Source: Patescibacteria group bacterium (GTDB lineage: Bacteria > Patescibacteriota > Patescibacteriia > 2-12-FULL-60-25). From it: DNA of 54,750 nucleotides. Below, piece by piece: positions 1 to 7,890 of the stretch. Each line of letters starts with the position of its first letter. The first letter of the stretch is position 1. Position numbers and translations under genes: made by a program. The notes under the pieces were generated by a model. The model had not been told where the DNA came from and did no database searches. It was given only the letters and a program-made list of their open reading frames with translations. The stretch is from positions 1 to 54,750 of the forward strand of contig JAGOUY010000013.1 in assembly GCA_018061025.1 (NCBI GenBank), written 5' to 3'.

Positions 1-65
1 GTCCGTCGCGCTTCAAAACTGCGGGGAGTGTCGTGGATGATGTGGTCATACGGAGAAAAATGAAC

Positions 66-95
66 AAAATAAAAACTCACGGTCTGTGAGCTTCG
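66..95 (-). terminator. Weak candidate terminator of the Com-like gene
   Basis: Read on the minus strand, a 5-bp stem (CTCAC/GTGAG at 86-90 and 76-80) is followed by a T-rich run. It lies about 30 bases past the stop of the minus-strand zinc-finger gene. The stem is short, so this is a weak call. Confidence 0.35.
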
Positions 96-121
96 AGAGC
101 TTCTGTGGGTTCAAACGGAAA

Positions 122-328
122 TTATGTGGATTCTTTTTGGGAATCCCAGCTGACGCGGTTGGGGCACTTCTTAATTAAGCATAAAAGTTCATTGAATTGG
201 GTGGCTTGAATAACGCTTAGTTCGTGGCAGTACTTGCATTTAACTTCGATGGAGCCCTCAACGAGCAATCCTTTGAAGAACAGCTTATGGCATGATTTGC
301 ATCGATACTCGGTTACGCAATTCGGCAT
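122..328 (-). CDS. Com-like small zinc-finger protein
   Basis: A 68-residue protein with two CxxC pairs (C10/C13 and C31/C34) in the arrangement YRCKSCHKLF ... EVKCKYCHEL. That pattern resembles the Com family (phage Mu Com translational regulator), a zinc-binding RNA-interacting fold. A basic and hydrophobic tail follows the second pair. No mom-like partner gene is visible nearby, so a role as translational activator cannot be inferred. It may be a phage remnant or a stand-alone zinc ribbon. The fold assignment rests on cysteine spacing and the flanking residues only. Confidence 0.6.
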   Translation of the reverse strand: MPNCVTEYRCKSCHKLFFKGLLVEGSIEVKCKYCHELSVIQATQFNELLCLIKKCPNRVSWDSQKEST

Positions 329-544
329 AAGCTGTCTTCACAAGATAGCCCCCAAGAAGGCTTCGGTAAAGGGATGAGAAACAAGCCATTTTTTTTGCTT
401 ATACACAACATGTAGTGGTTGAAATAGAAATAGGACACAATATGTAGTAGTGATGAAAAAAAGCTGCGCCGTCAGTTTCGGTCGCTTTGTTCGTTTGATC
501 CTATACCGGATGCTCGAAGAATAAATCTTCTCACTTTTCTTTTT

Positions 545-766
545 ATGTCGAACCTTTTACTGAATGAAACACGCACAAAGACGCTTTATAAAATCGGTGA
601 CATCGCACCCGTACACGGGATGTATATGTGTATTCCCTGTGGTTACGTACAAGAATTCCAACAGGGTGCCTTGTTTACCACCTGTGAGCTGTGCTTGGCC
701 GGAACAGATGAAGGCCCTGAAGGATACAAAGAGGCGGAAACAGAGTTTTGGGAGTTGATATCATGA
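545..766 (+). CDS. Small zinc-ribbon protein
   Basis: A 73-residue protein with the pattern MYMCIPCG ... FTTCELC, that is, two CxxC knuckles separated by about 15 residues, as in rubredoxin-like or zinc-ribbon small proteins with a G-x-Y-x-C-x-x-C-G signature. The N-terminal 20 residues are not conserved-looking and the C-terminus is acidic. The start is preceded by a pyrimidine-rich tract (CTTTTCTTTTT) with no Shine-Dalgarno sequence, the style used by most genes here. Function unknown; the metal-binding site is the only thing the sequence shows. Confidence 0.6.
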   Translation: MSNLLLNETRTKTLYKIGDIAPVHGMYMCIPCGYVQEFQQGALFTTCELCLAGTDEGPEGYKEAETEFWELIS

Positions 767-900
767 CCCGGTTCCCTCGACTTCGTAGTCCGCAGTAAGT
801 CCCAGACGATGGTGGTGAGCTAATCGCAGCTTTGTATCGAATGGTGCGTCAGATTTTTCTATCTTGTGATACTTCTTCAGAAGTGGGACACTCATATTAT

Positions 901-1134
901 ATGGATCAATATCAATTAACATTGAAAGAGGTAACAGACATGTTCGAATCTTGTGGTTGCAATGCCAATGTATCAACGCCATCTTCATCTCAGGTCGTTT
1001 TGACTATCCAAGGACCTGTTAGCATATGCCCTAGCTCGATTTTTGAGGAGCATGTCGAGAGAGCAAAAGAGCTGATGCAAGTAGCTTATCCAAATATATC
1101 TTTTCACGTTGAAGTTGTAGAGACGGAGTTGTGA
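901..1134 (+). CDS. Hypothetical small protein
   Basis: I do not recognise this gene. The frame opens upstream at a TTG (832) and an ATG (841), but ATG 901 sits in the TTAT-ATG context typical of the window's starts and gives a 77-residue soluble protein. It has a CxC pair (ESCGCN) near residue 20, a probable amphipathic helix at its C-terminal half (SIFEEHVERAKELMQ) and beta-prone segments on either side. No membrane segment or signal peptide. Confidence 0.4.
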   Translation: MDQYQLTLKEVTDMFESCGCNANVSTPSSSQVVLTIQGPVSICPSSIFEEHVERAKELMQVAYPNISFHVEVVETEL

Positions 1135-1292
1135 CAAGATAGATGATTTCTACCTAAATTCCGAGTATAAGCAGCCACCCTATGTATTAAAGGGTTCGAT
1201 TTTTGTTTTGAATTGAACAGATTTTAATGGTTCTAGCGAGAGGCAGAATCGGACACCCAGTTCGATCAACAATATCCATTATTTAGCTCGTC

Positions 1293-1323
1293 TTGTCTAA
1301 TATACCCCCTAGGGGGTATATTA
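1293..1323 (+). promoter_or_regulatory. CsoR operator inside the copper-operon promoter
   Basis: A perfect 26-bp palindrome spans 1298-1323, with the core ATACCCCCTAGGGGGTAT matching the G-tract operator style of the CsoR/RcnR family. A TTGTCT hexamer at 1293-1298 and TATATT at 1317-1322, 18 bases apart, form a sigma70-type promoter, so the operator fills the spacer and covers the -10. Transcription would start only a few bases before the csoR ATG (1331), giving an almost leaderless message. Repressor binding here should block the whole copper operon. Confidence 0.8.
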
Positions 1324-1330
1324 GGTTCAT

Positions 1331-1594
1331 ATGCACCAAGACAACCACAAGCTCATTCGTCGGTTGAAGATCGTTGAAGGTCAAGTTCGGGGCCTTCAAG
1401 AGATGATCGCGAAAGACGCGTATTGTATCGATGTTATTACGCAAACCTCTGCCGTGAAGCAGGCGCTCTCTAACATCGAAGACGTGCTGCTCGAAAACCA
1501 TCTTTCCCACTGCGCGCTTAACCAGATCAAGAACGGCAACGAGAAGAAGGCGATCGGTGAGATTCTGAAGGTGTACCAACTTAAACGTAAATAA
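1331..1594 (+). CDS. csoR: Copper-sensing repressor CsoR
   Basis: An 87-residue all-helical DUF156/CsoR-family protein (RLKIVEGQVRGLQEMI at the N-terminus). The copper ligands are present with the canonical spacing: C32, H57 and C61 (the C-x24-H-x3-C triad). In characterised homologues Cu(I) binding by this triad releases the repressor from a G-tract palindrome, and exactly such a palindrome overlaps the promoter just upstream. It is the first gene of the copper operon and is autoregulated by inference. The ATG at 1331 follows TTCAT with no Shine-Dalgarno sequence. Confidence 0.92.
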   Translation: MHQDNHKLIRRLKIVEGQVRGLQEMIAKDAYCIDVITQTSAVKQALSNIEDVLLENHLSHCALNQIKNGNEKKAIGEILKVYQLKRK

Positions 1595-1604
1595 AACAAA
1601 CCAT

Positions 1605-2762
1605 ATGAAAGTTATATGGCTAGGAGGATTAGGAGGAGCGCTCATCATTTGTCTCATTGGTCTTGGTATTTATTTCACAAAACAAACTACACCTGTGGTG
1701 GTTCCAGTTCCTTCCGAAGGCGAGACTCGATCTGAAATCCCCATGACGAAAGGAAAGGTGTACGTAGCGGTTGAGAATGAAGGTATTATTGCGGTACTTG
1801 GTGAAGACGAACATAAGCTTCTGACTCGTATATCGTTGGAGAAAAAAGATGGTTTGAAACGGCAGCGATATACAGCTCATAACGTGCAGGTTTCGCCCGA
1901 CGGAAGAAGCGTTTGGGTTACTGCAAATGCTGTAGGGTCTTCCGGGCACGGTGCAAAGAAAGCTGCTGCCAATGTTGATGATGAGCTGATCGTTATCGAT
2001 CCTCGTACAGATACGATCATAAAACGAATCAGCATGGGGAACGACAACCACCTCTCCCACATCGTCCTTTCTCCTGATGGAAAATTTGCGTACGTCGCAT
2101 CGCAAGAGAAAAGCATGGTTACAGAAATAAATACCCAAAACTACGCCATTACAAGAACGTATTCTCTACGAACCGATAGCGGTCCTCATGGTATGAGGCT
2201 TTCGCCTGATGGACGTCTTGCAATTCTCGCCCTGCTCGAAGGAAAAGAAATGGGCATTCTCAATCTTCAAAGCGGAATGACGGAATATATCCCACTTCCG
2301 GGAGCCGCCGTCCAAACGGCAACGACACCAGATGGAAAGTACGCCCTTTCTTCGGTGTACGATCCAGCCGGGATCGCTGTGTATGATTTTGCTACGAAAG
2401 AAACCCGTTTTGTCCCTCTGCCATCTGAAGCAAAAGGCCCGGTACAAATCTATTCCTCCGCAGATTCGCAGAAGGTTTATATTGCCGACCAAGGAGTGTA
2501 TTTCGAAAAAGAAGCCGGATCAATGGTCTATGAACTGAACCTTCAAGAGACGAAGGTGGTACGGAGCATTCCGGTGGGGAAAGCTCCTCACGGAGTTGTT
2601 GTTTCCGCCGATAACAGCCGTTTGTATGTTACCAATCTTGAGAGCGACGATGTCTCGGTGGTTGATCTCCAAAACGGAACGGAGATCGCGCGTATTTCTG
2701 TCGGTGATGCACCGAATGGTATTAGTGTCTGGTCAGGTTCATTTTTAGAAAAGAATCCATAA
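1605..2762 (+). CDS. Membrane-anchored YVTN beta-propeller protein
   Basis: A 385-residue protein with an uncleaved N-terminal membrane anchor (residues about 2-25) followed by a beta-propeller. Repeated blades of the YncE/YVTN type are visible: VSPDGRSVWVTAN, LSPDGKFAYVAS, LSPDGRLAILALLEG, VSADNSRLYVTN. The propeller should face outside the membrane. It sits between csoR and copA, 10 and 4 bases from its neighbours, so it is cotranscribed with copper genes. A scaffold or metal/redox-partner role at the envelope is inferred; there is no catalytic signature. Confidence 0.75.
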   Translation: MKVIWLGGLGGALIICLIGLGIYFTKQTTPVVVPVPSEGETRSEIPMTKGKVYVAVENEGIIAVLGEDEHKLLTRISLEKKDGLKRQRYTAHNVQVSPDGRSVWVTANAVGSSGHGAKKAAANVDDELIVIDPRTDTIIKRISMGNDNHLSHIVLSPDGKFAYVASQEKSMVTEINTQNYAITRTYSLRTDSGPHGMRLSPDGRLAILALLEGKEMGILNLQSGMTEYIPLPGAAVQTATTPDGKYALSSVYDPAGIAVYDFATKETRFVPLPSEAKGPVQIYSSADSQKVYIADQGVYFEKEAGSMVYELNLQETKVVRSIPVGKAPHGVVVSADNSRLYVTNLESDDVSVVDLQNGTEIARISVGDAPNGISVWSGSFLEKNP

Positions 2763-2766
2763 CTAT

Positions 2767-5043
2767 ATGCAAAAAATAACTGCTCATGTGTCTGGGATGC
2801 ACTGTGCTTCATGTGTGGCCAGAATTGAAAAGACCATAGGCAAGCAAAAAGGCGTACAAGTCGTTTCGGTCAACTTTGCGACTGAAGAGGCTCGCATTAC
2901 GTTTGATACTTCGCAAACCAATATCGGCACGCTTTCAAAAGCGGTTGAACCGATGGGCTATAAGCTCCATGCAAAAGAACAGGCCATGGTTGAAGGGCAC
3001 GAAGAGGGGCATGACCATGTAAGTGCGTTCGAGGGAGAGGCATCAATACTGAAAAAGAAGATCTTTATTTCGATACCGCTGGTCGTTTTCGCGGCCGTGG
3101 TAATGGGCTGGGATATCCTTGCGAAGTACGCAATCGTTCCAGAAATGTCAGAAACGCTCTACGAATTTTTCCACCATCTTTTACCGATTTTTGCGACGTA
3201 CATGCTGTTTACGGTCGGCACACCATACCTCCGCGGTCTTTGGATGTTCTTCCGCCGGGGCGTTGCGGACATGGATACTTTGGTAGGGCTCGGAACGATG
3301 ACAGCCTTCCTTTACAGCTTTGCGCTGGCCGCATTTGAGGTCCCGCTTGCTCCATATTTGGATGTGAGCGCCACCTATTACGACGTGACAATTGTGGTTA
3401 TTGGTCTCATCACTCTCGGGAAATATTTTGAAGCTCAGGCAAAACAAAAGACGGGGAGTGCGATTAAAAAACTCATAGGTTTACAGGTAAAAACAGCGAT
3501 CGTGCTTCGGAATGGGAAAGAAGAAACGCTCCCTATTGATCAGGTGCAGAAGGGCGACTTGGTCCTTATAAAACCCGGCATGAAGATTCCAGTTGATGGG
3601 ATGATTGCTGAAGGCTCATCGTTTCTTGATGAGGCGATGCTTACGGGCGAGCCAGTGCCCATTGAGAAGAAAGAGGGGGACAAGGTATCAGCAGGAACCA
3701 TGAACACGACGGGCGCATTTACCATGCAAGCAACCGGCATAGGATCTGAAACACTACTTGCCCATATCATCACTCTGGTCGCAGACGCCCAAGGATCAAA
3801 GGCCCCTATTCAACGTTTGGCTGATAAAATTTCAAGCGTTTTCGTACCGGCCGTGCTCGTTATTGCCGTGCTTGCACTTATGGCTTGGCTGATCATTGGC
3901 GGGCAATACATACCATTCTCTCAAGCGGTATCCTTTGGATTAGCGTCATTTGTAGCGGTACTTGTCATCGCTTGTCCCTGTGCGCTCGGACTTGCGACAC
4001 CAACAGCCATCATCGTGGGGGTTGGAAAAGGGGCAAAGGAAGGGATTTTGATTAAAGATGCGGCCACCCTCGAGAAACTTCATAAAGTAGATACGGTCGT
4101 GGTTGATAAGACGGGGACGATCACGAGAGGAAAGCCAGAACTTGTTGGTGTGCAGATATTCTCTGATCTTTCTCAGAAAGAAGTTATCTCCATTATTGCC
4201 TCCCTTGAAAGCAAATCTGAACATCCAATTGCACACGCGATCACAGAACACGCCAAGAAAAAGAAGATTGATCTTGTCTCTGTAAACGGTTTTGAAAGTA
4301 TCAAAGGGAAAGGTCTAAAAGGACAAATCAACACTATTGAATACTTTGCTGGGAATACGAAGCTCATTGCTGATCTTAAGCTGCCATTTGATGCAGAAAG
4401 TCCTGGTATGAAGCAAGTAACGTTTGAAGGAAAGACGCCAGTTATATTGGCAACGAAGGAAGAAGTTATCGCAGTTATTCTTGTGGCGGACGCGATTAAG
4501 CCTGAAGCGGTTCAAGCCGTGAAAGATATCCACGCGCTCGGTATCAAAGTTGTCATGCTCACTGGAGACATGAAAAACACGGCGGAAGCTATCGCGAAGG
4601 AAGTGGGGATTGATGAGGTCGTTGCCGAAGTCATGCCCGAGGACAAGCTAGATATGATCAAAGAATTGCAGCGGCAAGGCCATCTGGTGGCCATGGCAGG
4701 AGATGGAGTGAATGACGCCCCAGCTCTTGCACAAGCGGATGTTGGGATTGCTATGGGGACGGGAACAGATGTTGCGATTGAAACAGCCGGGATCACGCTT
4801 TTGAATGGCGATATCTCGAAGCTCGTTAAAGCGATCCATCTTTCAAAGATTACCATGACCGGAATCAAGCAGAATCTGTTCTGGGCATTTATTTACAACA
4901 TCGTTGGCATTCCACTGGCAGCGGGTCTGTTCTTCCCATTCTTTGGCTGGCTCTTGAATCCAGTGTTTGCAGGGCTTGCGATGGCTTTTTCAAGTGTGTC
5001 CGTTGTTGGTAATTCCTTACGTCTTAAGGCGAAGAAACTTTAA
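2767..5043 (+). CDS. copA: Copper-exporting P1B-type ATPase CopA
   Basis: A 758-residue P1B-1 ATPase that pumps Cu(I) out of the cytoplasm. Order of parts: one N-terminal HMA domain with GMHCASC (C13/C16), a His-rich linker near residues 75-85 (GHEEGHDH), membrane helices, the actuator TGEPVP (T293), the transport motif CPC (C403-P404-C405), the phosphorylated Asp in DKTGT (D447), the SEHP nucleotide-domain motif (H486/P487), and MAGDGVNDAPA (from 643). All catalytic residues are present. It follows the propeller gene by 4 bases and belongs to the CsoR operon. Confidence 0.96.
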   Translation: MQKITAHVSGMHCASCVARIEKTIGKQKGVQVVSVNFATEEARITFDTSQTNIGTLSKAVEPMGYKLHAKEQAMVEGHEEGHDHVSAFEGEASILKKKIFISIPLVVFAAVVMGWDILAKYAIVPEMSETLYEFFHHLLPIFATYMLFTVGTPYLRGLWMFFRRGVADMDTLVGLGTMTAFLYSFALAAFEVPLAPYLDVSATYYDVTIVVIGLITLGKYFEAQAKQKTGSAIKKLIGLQVKTAIVLRNGKEETLPIDQVQKGDLVLIKPGMKIPVDGMIAEGSSFLDEAMLTGEPVPIEKKEGDKVSAGTMNTTGAFTMQATGIGSETLLAHIITLVADAQGSKAPIQRLADKISSVFVPAVLVIAVLALMAWLIIGGQYIPFSQAVSFGLASFVAVLVIACPCALGLATPTAIIVGVGKGAKEGILIKDAATLEKLHKVDTVVVDKTGTITRGKPELVGVQIFSDLSQKEVISIIASLESKSEHPIAHAITEHAKKKKIDLVSVNGFESIKGKGLKGQINTIEYFAGNTKLIADLKLPFDAESPGMKQVTFEGKTPVILATKEEVIAVILVADAIKPEAVQAVKDIHALGIKVVMLTGDMKNTAEAIAKEVGIDEVVAEVMPEDKLDMIKELQRQGHLVAMAGDGVNDAPALAQADVGIAMGTGTDVAIETAGITLLNGDISKLVKAIHLSKITMTGIKQNLFWAFIYNIVGIPLAAGLFFPFFGWLLNPVFAGLAMAFSSVSVVGNSLRLKAKKL

Positions 5044-5053
5044 TTCCATTTCT

Positions 5054-6076
5054 ATGCCGCAAACATATACATTTCACGTCAAGGGAATGCACTGCAACTC
5101 CTGCGTGATTCTTACACAAAGCGAGCTAAAGGGTGTAAGAGGAGTCACGGACGCCAAGACCTCGCTCAGGCATAACAGCGTTGAGGTCACGGGAGAGTTT
5201 GGAGACAAATCACAAGAGCAAGTCATGATTGAACTCAGTGAGGTAGTAAAACCGCATGGATATTCGTTATCTTTCGAAAAAGAAGCGAAGGTCACAAAGT
5301 GGTCGGATTTTACCTACGCCTTGCCAATTGCTTTTGCCTTTATCGTTGTCTTTGTCCTTCTACAAAAGCTTGGAATCGTGAATCTTGTAAACGCGTCAGA
5401 CGTCACCTATGGGACGGCATTTGTCGTAGGACTGATCGCTTCGGTTTCAACCTGTATGGCCGTTGTTGGCGGGATCGTCCTTTCGCTTTCCGCGAGCTTT
5501 GCCAAAGAAGGGGATAAAGTTCGTCCGCAAGCCATGTTTCATATTGGTCGTCTCGTTTCCTTTTTTGTTCTTGGTGGCATTATTGGTGTCTTGGGATCGG
5601 TCTTCCAGATTGGAGCGACGGGAATGCTTGTGCTCGGGTTGGTTGTGGCTCTCGTCCTTCTCATACTCGGGCTCAATCTCCTCGATGTCTTCCCTTGGAC
5701 GAAAAAGCTACAACTCACGATGCCTACGCGGTTAGGTCATCGGGTTCACGGACTCAAGAACGCGAACCACGTGCTCACGCCCCTTCTGGTTGGAGTCGTG
5801 ACCTTCTTCCTTCCCTGCGGCTTCACGCAATCCATGCAGATCTATACACTTACCACAGGAAATTTTTTGAAGGGTGGGCTTACGATGCTCTCATTCGCAC
5901 TTGGAACGTTACCGGTCCTTGCTCTCCTTAGCTTTAGCTCACTTGGGATTCACAAAAAGACGCAATCGGGGATCTTTTTCAAGACAGCTGGATTGATCGT
6001 GATCTTCTTTGCGGTCTTCAATCTCATTAATACCTTAGTAGGAGCAGGGGTCATGAATCCGGTCTTTAGCTTCTAA
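5054..6076 (+). CDS. HMA domain fused to a DsbD/TauE-like membrane protein
   Basis: A 340-residue protein. Residues 1-70 form an HMA metal-binding domain with GMHCNSC (C14/C17). Six or so membrane helices follow, of the DsbD_2 / sulfite-exporter type, with the two conserved cysteines expected for thiol-transfer proteins: STCMAVVGG (C134) and LPCGFT (C255). I chose ATG 5054 rather than the upstream in-frame start, which would overlap copA by 77 bases. Known relatives act in copper delivery or thiol-disulfide exchange across the membrane. The operon position after copA supports copper handling; the direction of transfer is not known. Confidence 0.82.
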   Translation: MPQTYTFHVKGMHCNSCVILTQSELKGVRGVTDAKTSLRHNSVEVTGEFGDKSQEQVMIELSEVVKPHGYSLSFEKEAKVTKWSDFTYALPIAFAFIVVFVLLQKLGIVNLVNASDVTYGTAFVVGLIASVSTCMAVVGGIVLSLSASFAKEGDKVRPQAMFHIGRLVSFFVLGGIIGVLGSVFQIGATGMLVLGLVVALVLLILGLNLLDVFPWTKKLQLTMPTRLGHRVHGLKNANHVLTPLLVGVVTFFLPCGFTQSMQIYTLTTGNFLKGGLTMLSFALGTLPVLALLSFSSLGIHKKTQSGIFFKTAGLIVIFFAVFNLINTLVGAGVMNPVFSF

Positions 6077-6102
6077 CTTTTTTGTCCCTTTTCTTATTCT
6101 CT

Positions 6103-6504
6103 ATGAACAAAGTCATTATCGGTTCTTTGATAGTCATGATTCTTGCGGTTGGTGGAATCTTCATGCTCTTGCGTAGCGACTCTTCAGATACCTCAACCAA
6201 TATGAACGGACAAACGAACGTGAGTGTGGTTGATGATGGCAAGCAAATCATCCAGATCAATGCTAAGGGCGGCTATGCGCCTCGTGTGACAGTCGCTAAG
6301 GCGAATATGCCGACGGTGATCAACGTCCATACAAACGGAACCTTTGATTGTTCGTCCGCTTTAACGGTTCCGGCGGTTGGATTTCGTAAGAACCTTCCCG
6401 CAACGGGGGTGACCCCGATTGAGATTCCGCCTCAACAGCCGGGAGCCACCATTAAAGGAATTTGTTCTATGGGAATGTATAATTTTGCGGTTAACTTTAA
6501 CTAG
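6103..6504 (+). CDS. Membrane-anchored cupredoxin
   Basis: A 133-residue protein with an N-terminal membrane anchor (residues 4-23) and a cupredoxin_1-type domain. Likely copper ligands are C83 (FDCSS) and C121 with M123/M125 in GICSMGMYNF, the C-x-M-G-M-Y signature of this subfamily. The start at 6103 is preferred over the upstream in-frame start because it follows TTCTCT-ATG and begins the hydrophobic anchor. Last gene of the copper operon, just before a strong hairpin. Likely binds or relays copper outside the membrane. Confidence 0.8.
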   Translation: MNKVIIGSLIVMILAVGGIFMLLRSDSSDTSTNMNGQTNVSVVDDGKQIIQINAKGGYAPRVTVAKANMPTVINVHTNGTFDCSSALTVPAVGFRKNLPATGVTPIEIPPQQPGATIKGICSMGMYNFAVNFN

Positions 6505-6556
6505 AAGTACTTAACTTAGGGCTAACCTCAATAACGAAGCAGAAAGGTAACGTAAA

Positions 6557-6584
6557 ACAGGGATCGGCTTGCGCCGATCCCTGT
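6557..6584. terminator. Bidirectional terminator hairpin
   Basis: A perfect 12-bp stem (ACAGGGATCGGC with its complement) closes a TTGC loop. It lies between the end of the cupredoxin gene and the convergent ArdC-like gene. It lacks a clean T-run on either side, so factor-independent termination is less certain than the stem strength suggests. Confidence 0.6.
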
Positions 6585-6596
6585 TGCTTAGCTCAA

Positions 6597-6887
6597 TTAA
6601 CTGATCTTCTCAACCTGTCGGAGGTAGAAAAGATTCACTGTCTTGGCGAACTTCTGTATCACCTCGCCTTTTTCGTCCTTCTTTTCAATCATCGTAATGG
6701 ATTTGATGGCTTTCTCGCCTTTCTTTACTCGATAGCCATGTTCAATCCATTGCTTGAAGGTTAGACAGTTACATCTTGGATCGTAATTACTGGCTTCCTC
6801 CTGACCCCAGCGGTCAAGAATCTGCTTTCTGACTCGTTCTGCTGTGTTCTCCGAACCCTTCCAGTTGGAGACGATGGTGTATTCCAT
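6597..6887 (-). CDS. ArdC N-terminal-like ssDNA-binding protein (short)
   Basis: A 96-residue protein matching the ArdC N-terminal style: LTFKQWIEHGYRVKKGEKAIKSI followed by VNLFYLRQVEKI. In full ArdC antirestriction proteins this ssDNA-binding domain precedes a metalloprotease, which is missing here, so this is a stand-alone domain or a remnant. I use ATG 6887 (CATTAT-ATG context); the frame extends to a TTG at 6920. Such domains travel with plasmids, phages and integrative elements, which fits the gene-poor region to its right. Confidence 0.65.
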   Translation of the reverse strand: MEYTIVSNWKGSENTAERVRKQILDRWGQEEASNYDPRCNCLTFKQWIEHGYRVKKGEKAIKSITMIEKKDEKGEVIQKFAKTVNLFYLRQVEKIS

Positions 6888-7641
6888 ATAATGAAAAGAC
6901 GGCCAATAGATATGATCCAATGGACTGGCCGTTTACGTCGCATCGGATGGCTAGAAGAAAGCGGCTGATAGCTTGCCTTTGTCACGGGTGGAGACGAGGG
7001 TAACGAGTTCTACCTTGACGAAGGAAAAGCTGACGCTAAAATGAATAGCCCTGATGCGAAGAGAACGGATTGATCCCGTGTTTTAAAAGCTGCTGAGCTA
7101 ACAAAAAACAGGCTCTCAAAAGTCTGTTTATCCATGGCTTAGGTTTTTCCTTATCCGCTGGTTTTCACCCTCTCACCCCCCCCCTGTGTTGAGCCTATTG
7201 TCGGTTGTGTCTTTCCGTTTGTTCGTTGCTCCCTTTTCCCCACATCCGCCACCCCCATCCCCTCATCCCTCTTGGATTCAGTTTCCCTCAGAGTCAGTCA
7301 ACAGAAAGTAAAGAAAAAATAGAAATAGAAGTTAATAAGAGAACTAATTAGTATGATAAAGAGAATTAAGAATAAGTGAAAGAGTGTAGATGTTTTAAGT
7401 AGTAGTATGTATATATCCTTTGTCGTTCAGTTGATTGTGTTGTCACATAGTAGTCGAGGATTTTTGGTTTTGAGATTTGGCTAAGTGAATATGTATTTTA
7501 ATGGTCTGCTAGTTGAACGCTGATTCAACTAGCTGTTCAACTAGCAGAGCCTTGAAAGGAATGGGGCGGAAGACCTCCCCATACCCCTCCTTCTAGTCAG
7601 CTTTGGGACTGAAAAAAAGTTCGAGCCTCGTTGTAAAGCCA
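6888..7641. other. Gene-poor stretch with a pyrimidine-to-purine strand switch
   Basis: No convincing gene. The plus strand is strongly pyrimidine-rich from about 7170 to 7290 (C- and T-runs, including a nine-C tract) and then purine-rich and AT-rich from about 7295 to 7400. A palindromic repeat cluster follows at 7506-7547. With the ArdC-like gene on one side and repeats on the other, this looks like remains of a mobile element. I see no tRNA, rRNA or CRISPR in it. Confidence 0.5.
7506..7547. repeat. Three-part inverted repeat with two alternative hairpins
   Basis: The unit GCTAGTTGAA (7508-7517) can pair with TTCAACTAGC at 7524-7533 (10 bp, 6-base loop) or with the second copy at 7537-7546 as part of a 13-bp stem (7506-7518 with 7535-7547, 16-base loop). 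The two folds are mutually exclusive. No gene starts directly downstream, so it may instead be a protein-binding site. Confidence 0.6.
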
Positions 7642-7724
7642 AGCCATGAGCGACAGTGTCTGGCGACCCAGACACTGTCAATCAAAAAAGCACCACAAAC
7701 GTGGTGCTTTTTTGTTGTTTGGCG
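7642..7724 (+). repeat. 83-bp flanking direct repeat, left copy (double hairpin terminator)
   Basis: Two hairpins in tandem: a 12-bp stem at 7652-7663/7668-7679 with a CGAC loop, and a 13-bp stem at 7684-7696/7701-7713 with an AAAC loop whose A-run and T-run make it a bidirectional intrinsic terminator. The same 83 bases recur at 8794-8876 in the same orientation with only two differences, between the hairpins. The pair encloses the Nudix and fosX genes. Confidence 0.85.
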
Positions 7725-7747
7725 ACACATACGATAGTTCGATCCCC

Positions 7748-7824
7748 AGCCTGGGCAAAAAGTATGAAAATGAAGGATTCATTTATTCTTAGCGAAGATT
7801 TTTAGTTCGAATCCCACCCAGGTT
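7748..7824 (+). other. tRNA-like relic (weak)
   Basis: AGCCTGG (7748-7754) can pair with CCAGGTT (7818-7824) as a 7-bp acceptor-like stem, and a T-loop-like TTCGAAT with CCCAC follows at 7806-7817. The overall length is tRNA-like, but the 5' side of the T stem and the D arm do not pair. It is not a functional tRNA; it may be a decayed gene or an attachment-site remnant. Confidence 0.2.
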
Positions 7825-7890
7825 TTTTATGATGTATGATCGAATAATATTAGAAATTTCGCTGCACACTTGCTATCATTTTTCTTACAT

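Noticed and set aside
360..460. An imperfect direct repeat (ACACAACATGTAGTGG and ACACAATATGTAGTAG) before the zinc-ribbon gene
   Set aside because: Only two short copies with several differences and no clear position relative to a promoter; too weak to call an operator.
6921..7100. A minus-strand frame without a start codon right of the ArdC-like gene
   Set aside because: About 43 codons between stops, no ATG and no family similarity; it could be a decayed gene, but nothing supports it.
7748..7824. A functional tRNA gene
   Set aside because: Only an acceptor-like stem and a T-loop-like heptamer are visible; the T stem and D arm do not pair and no anticodon loop of seven bases is present.
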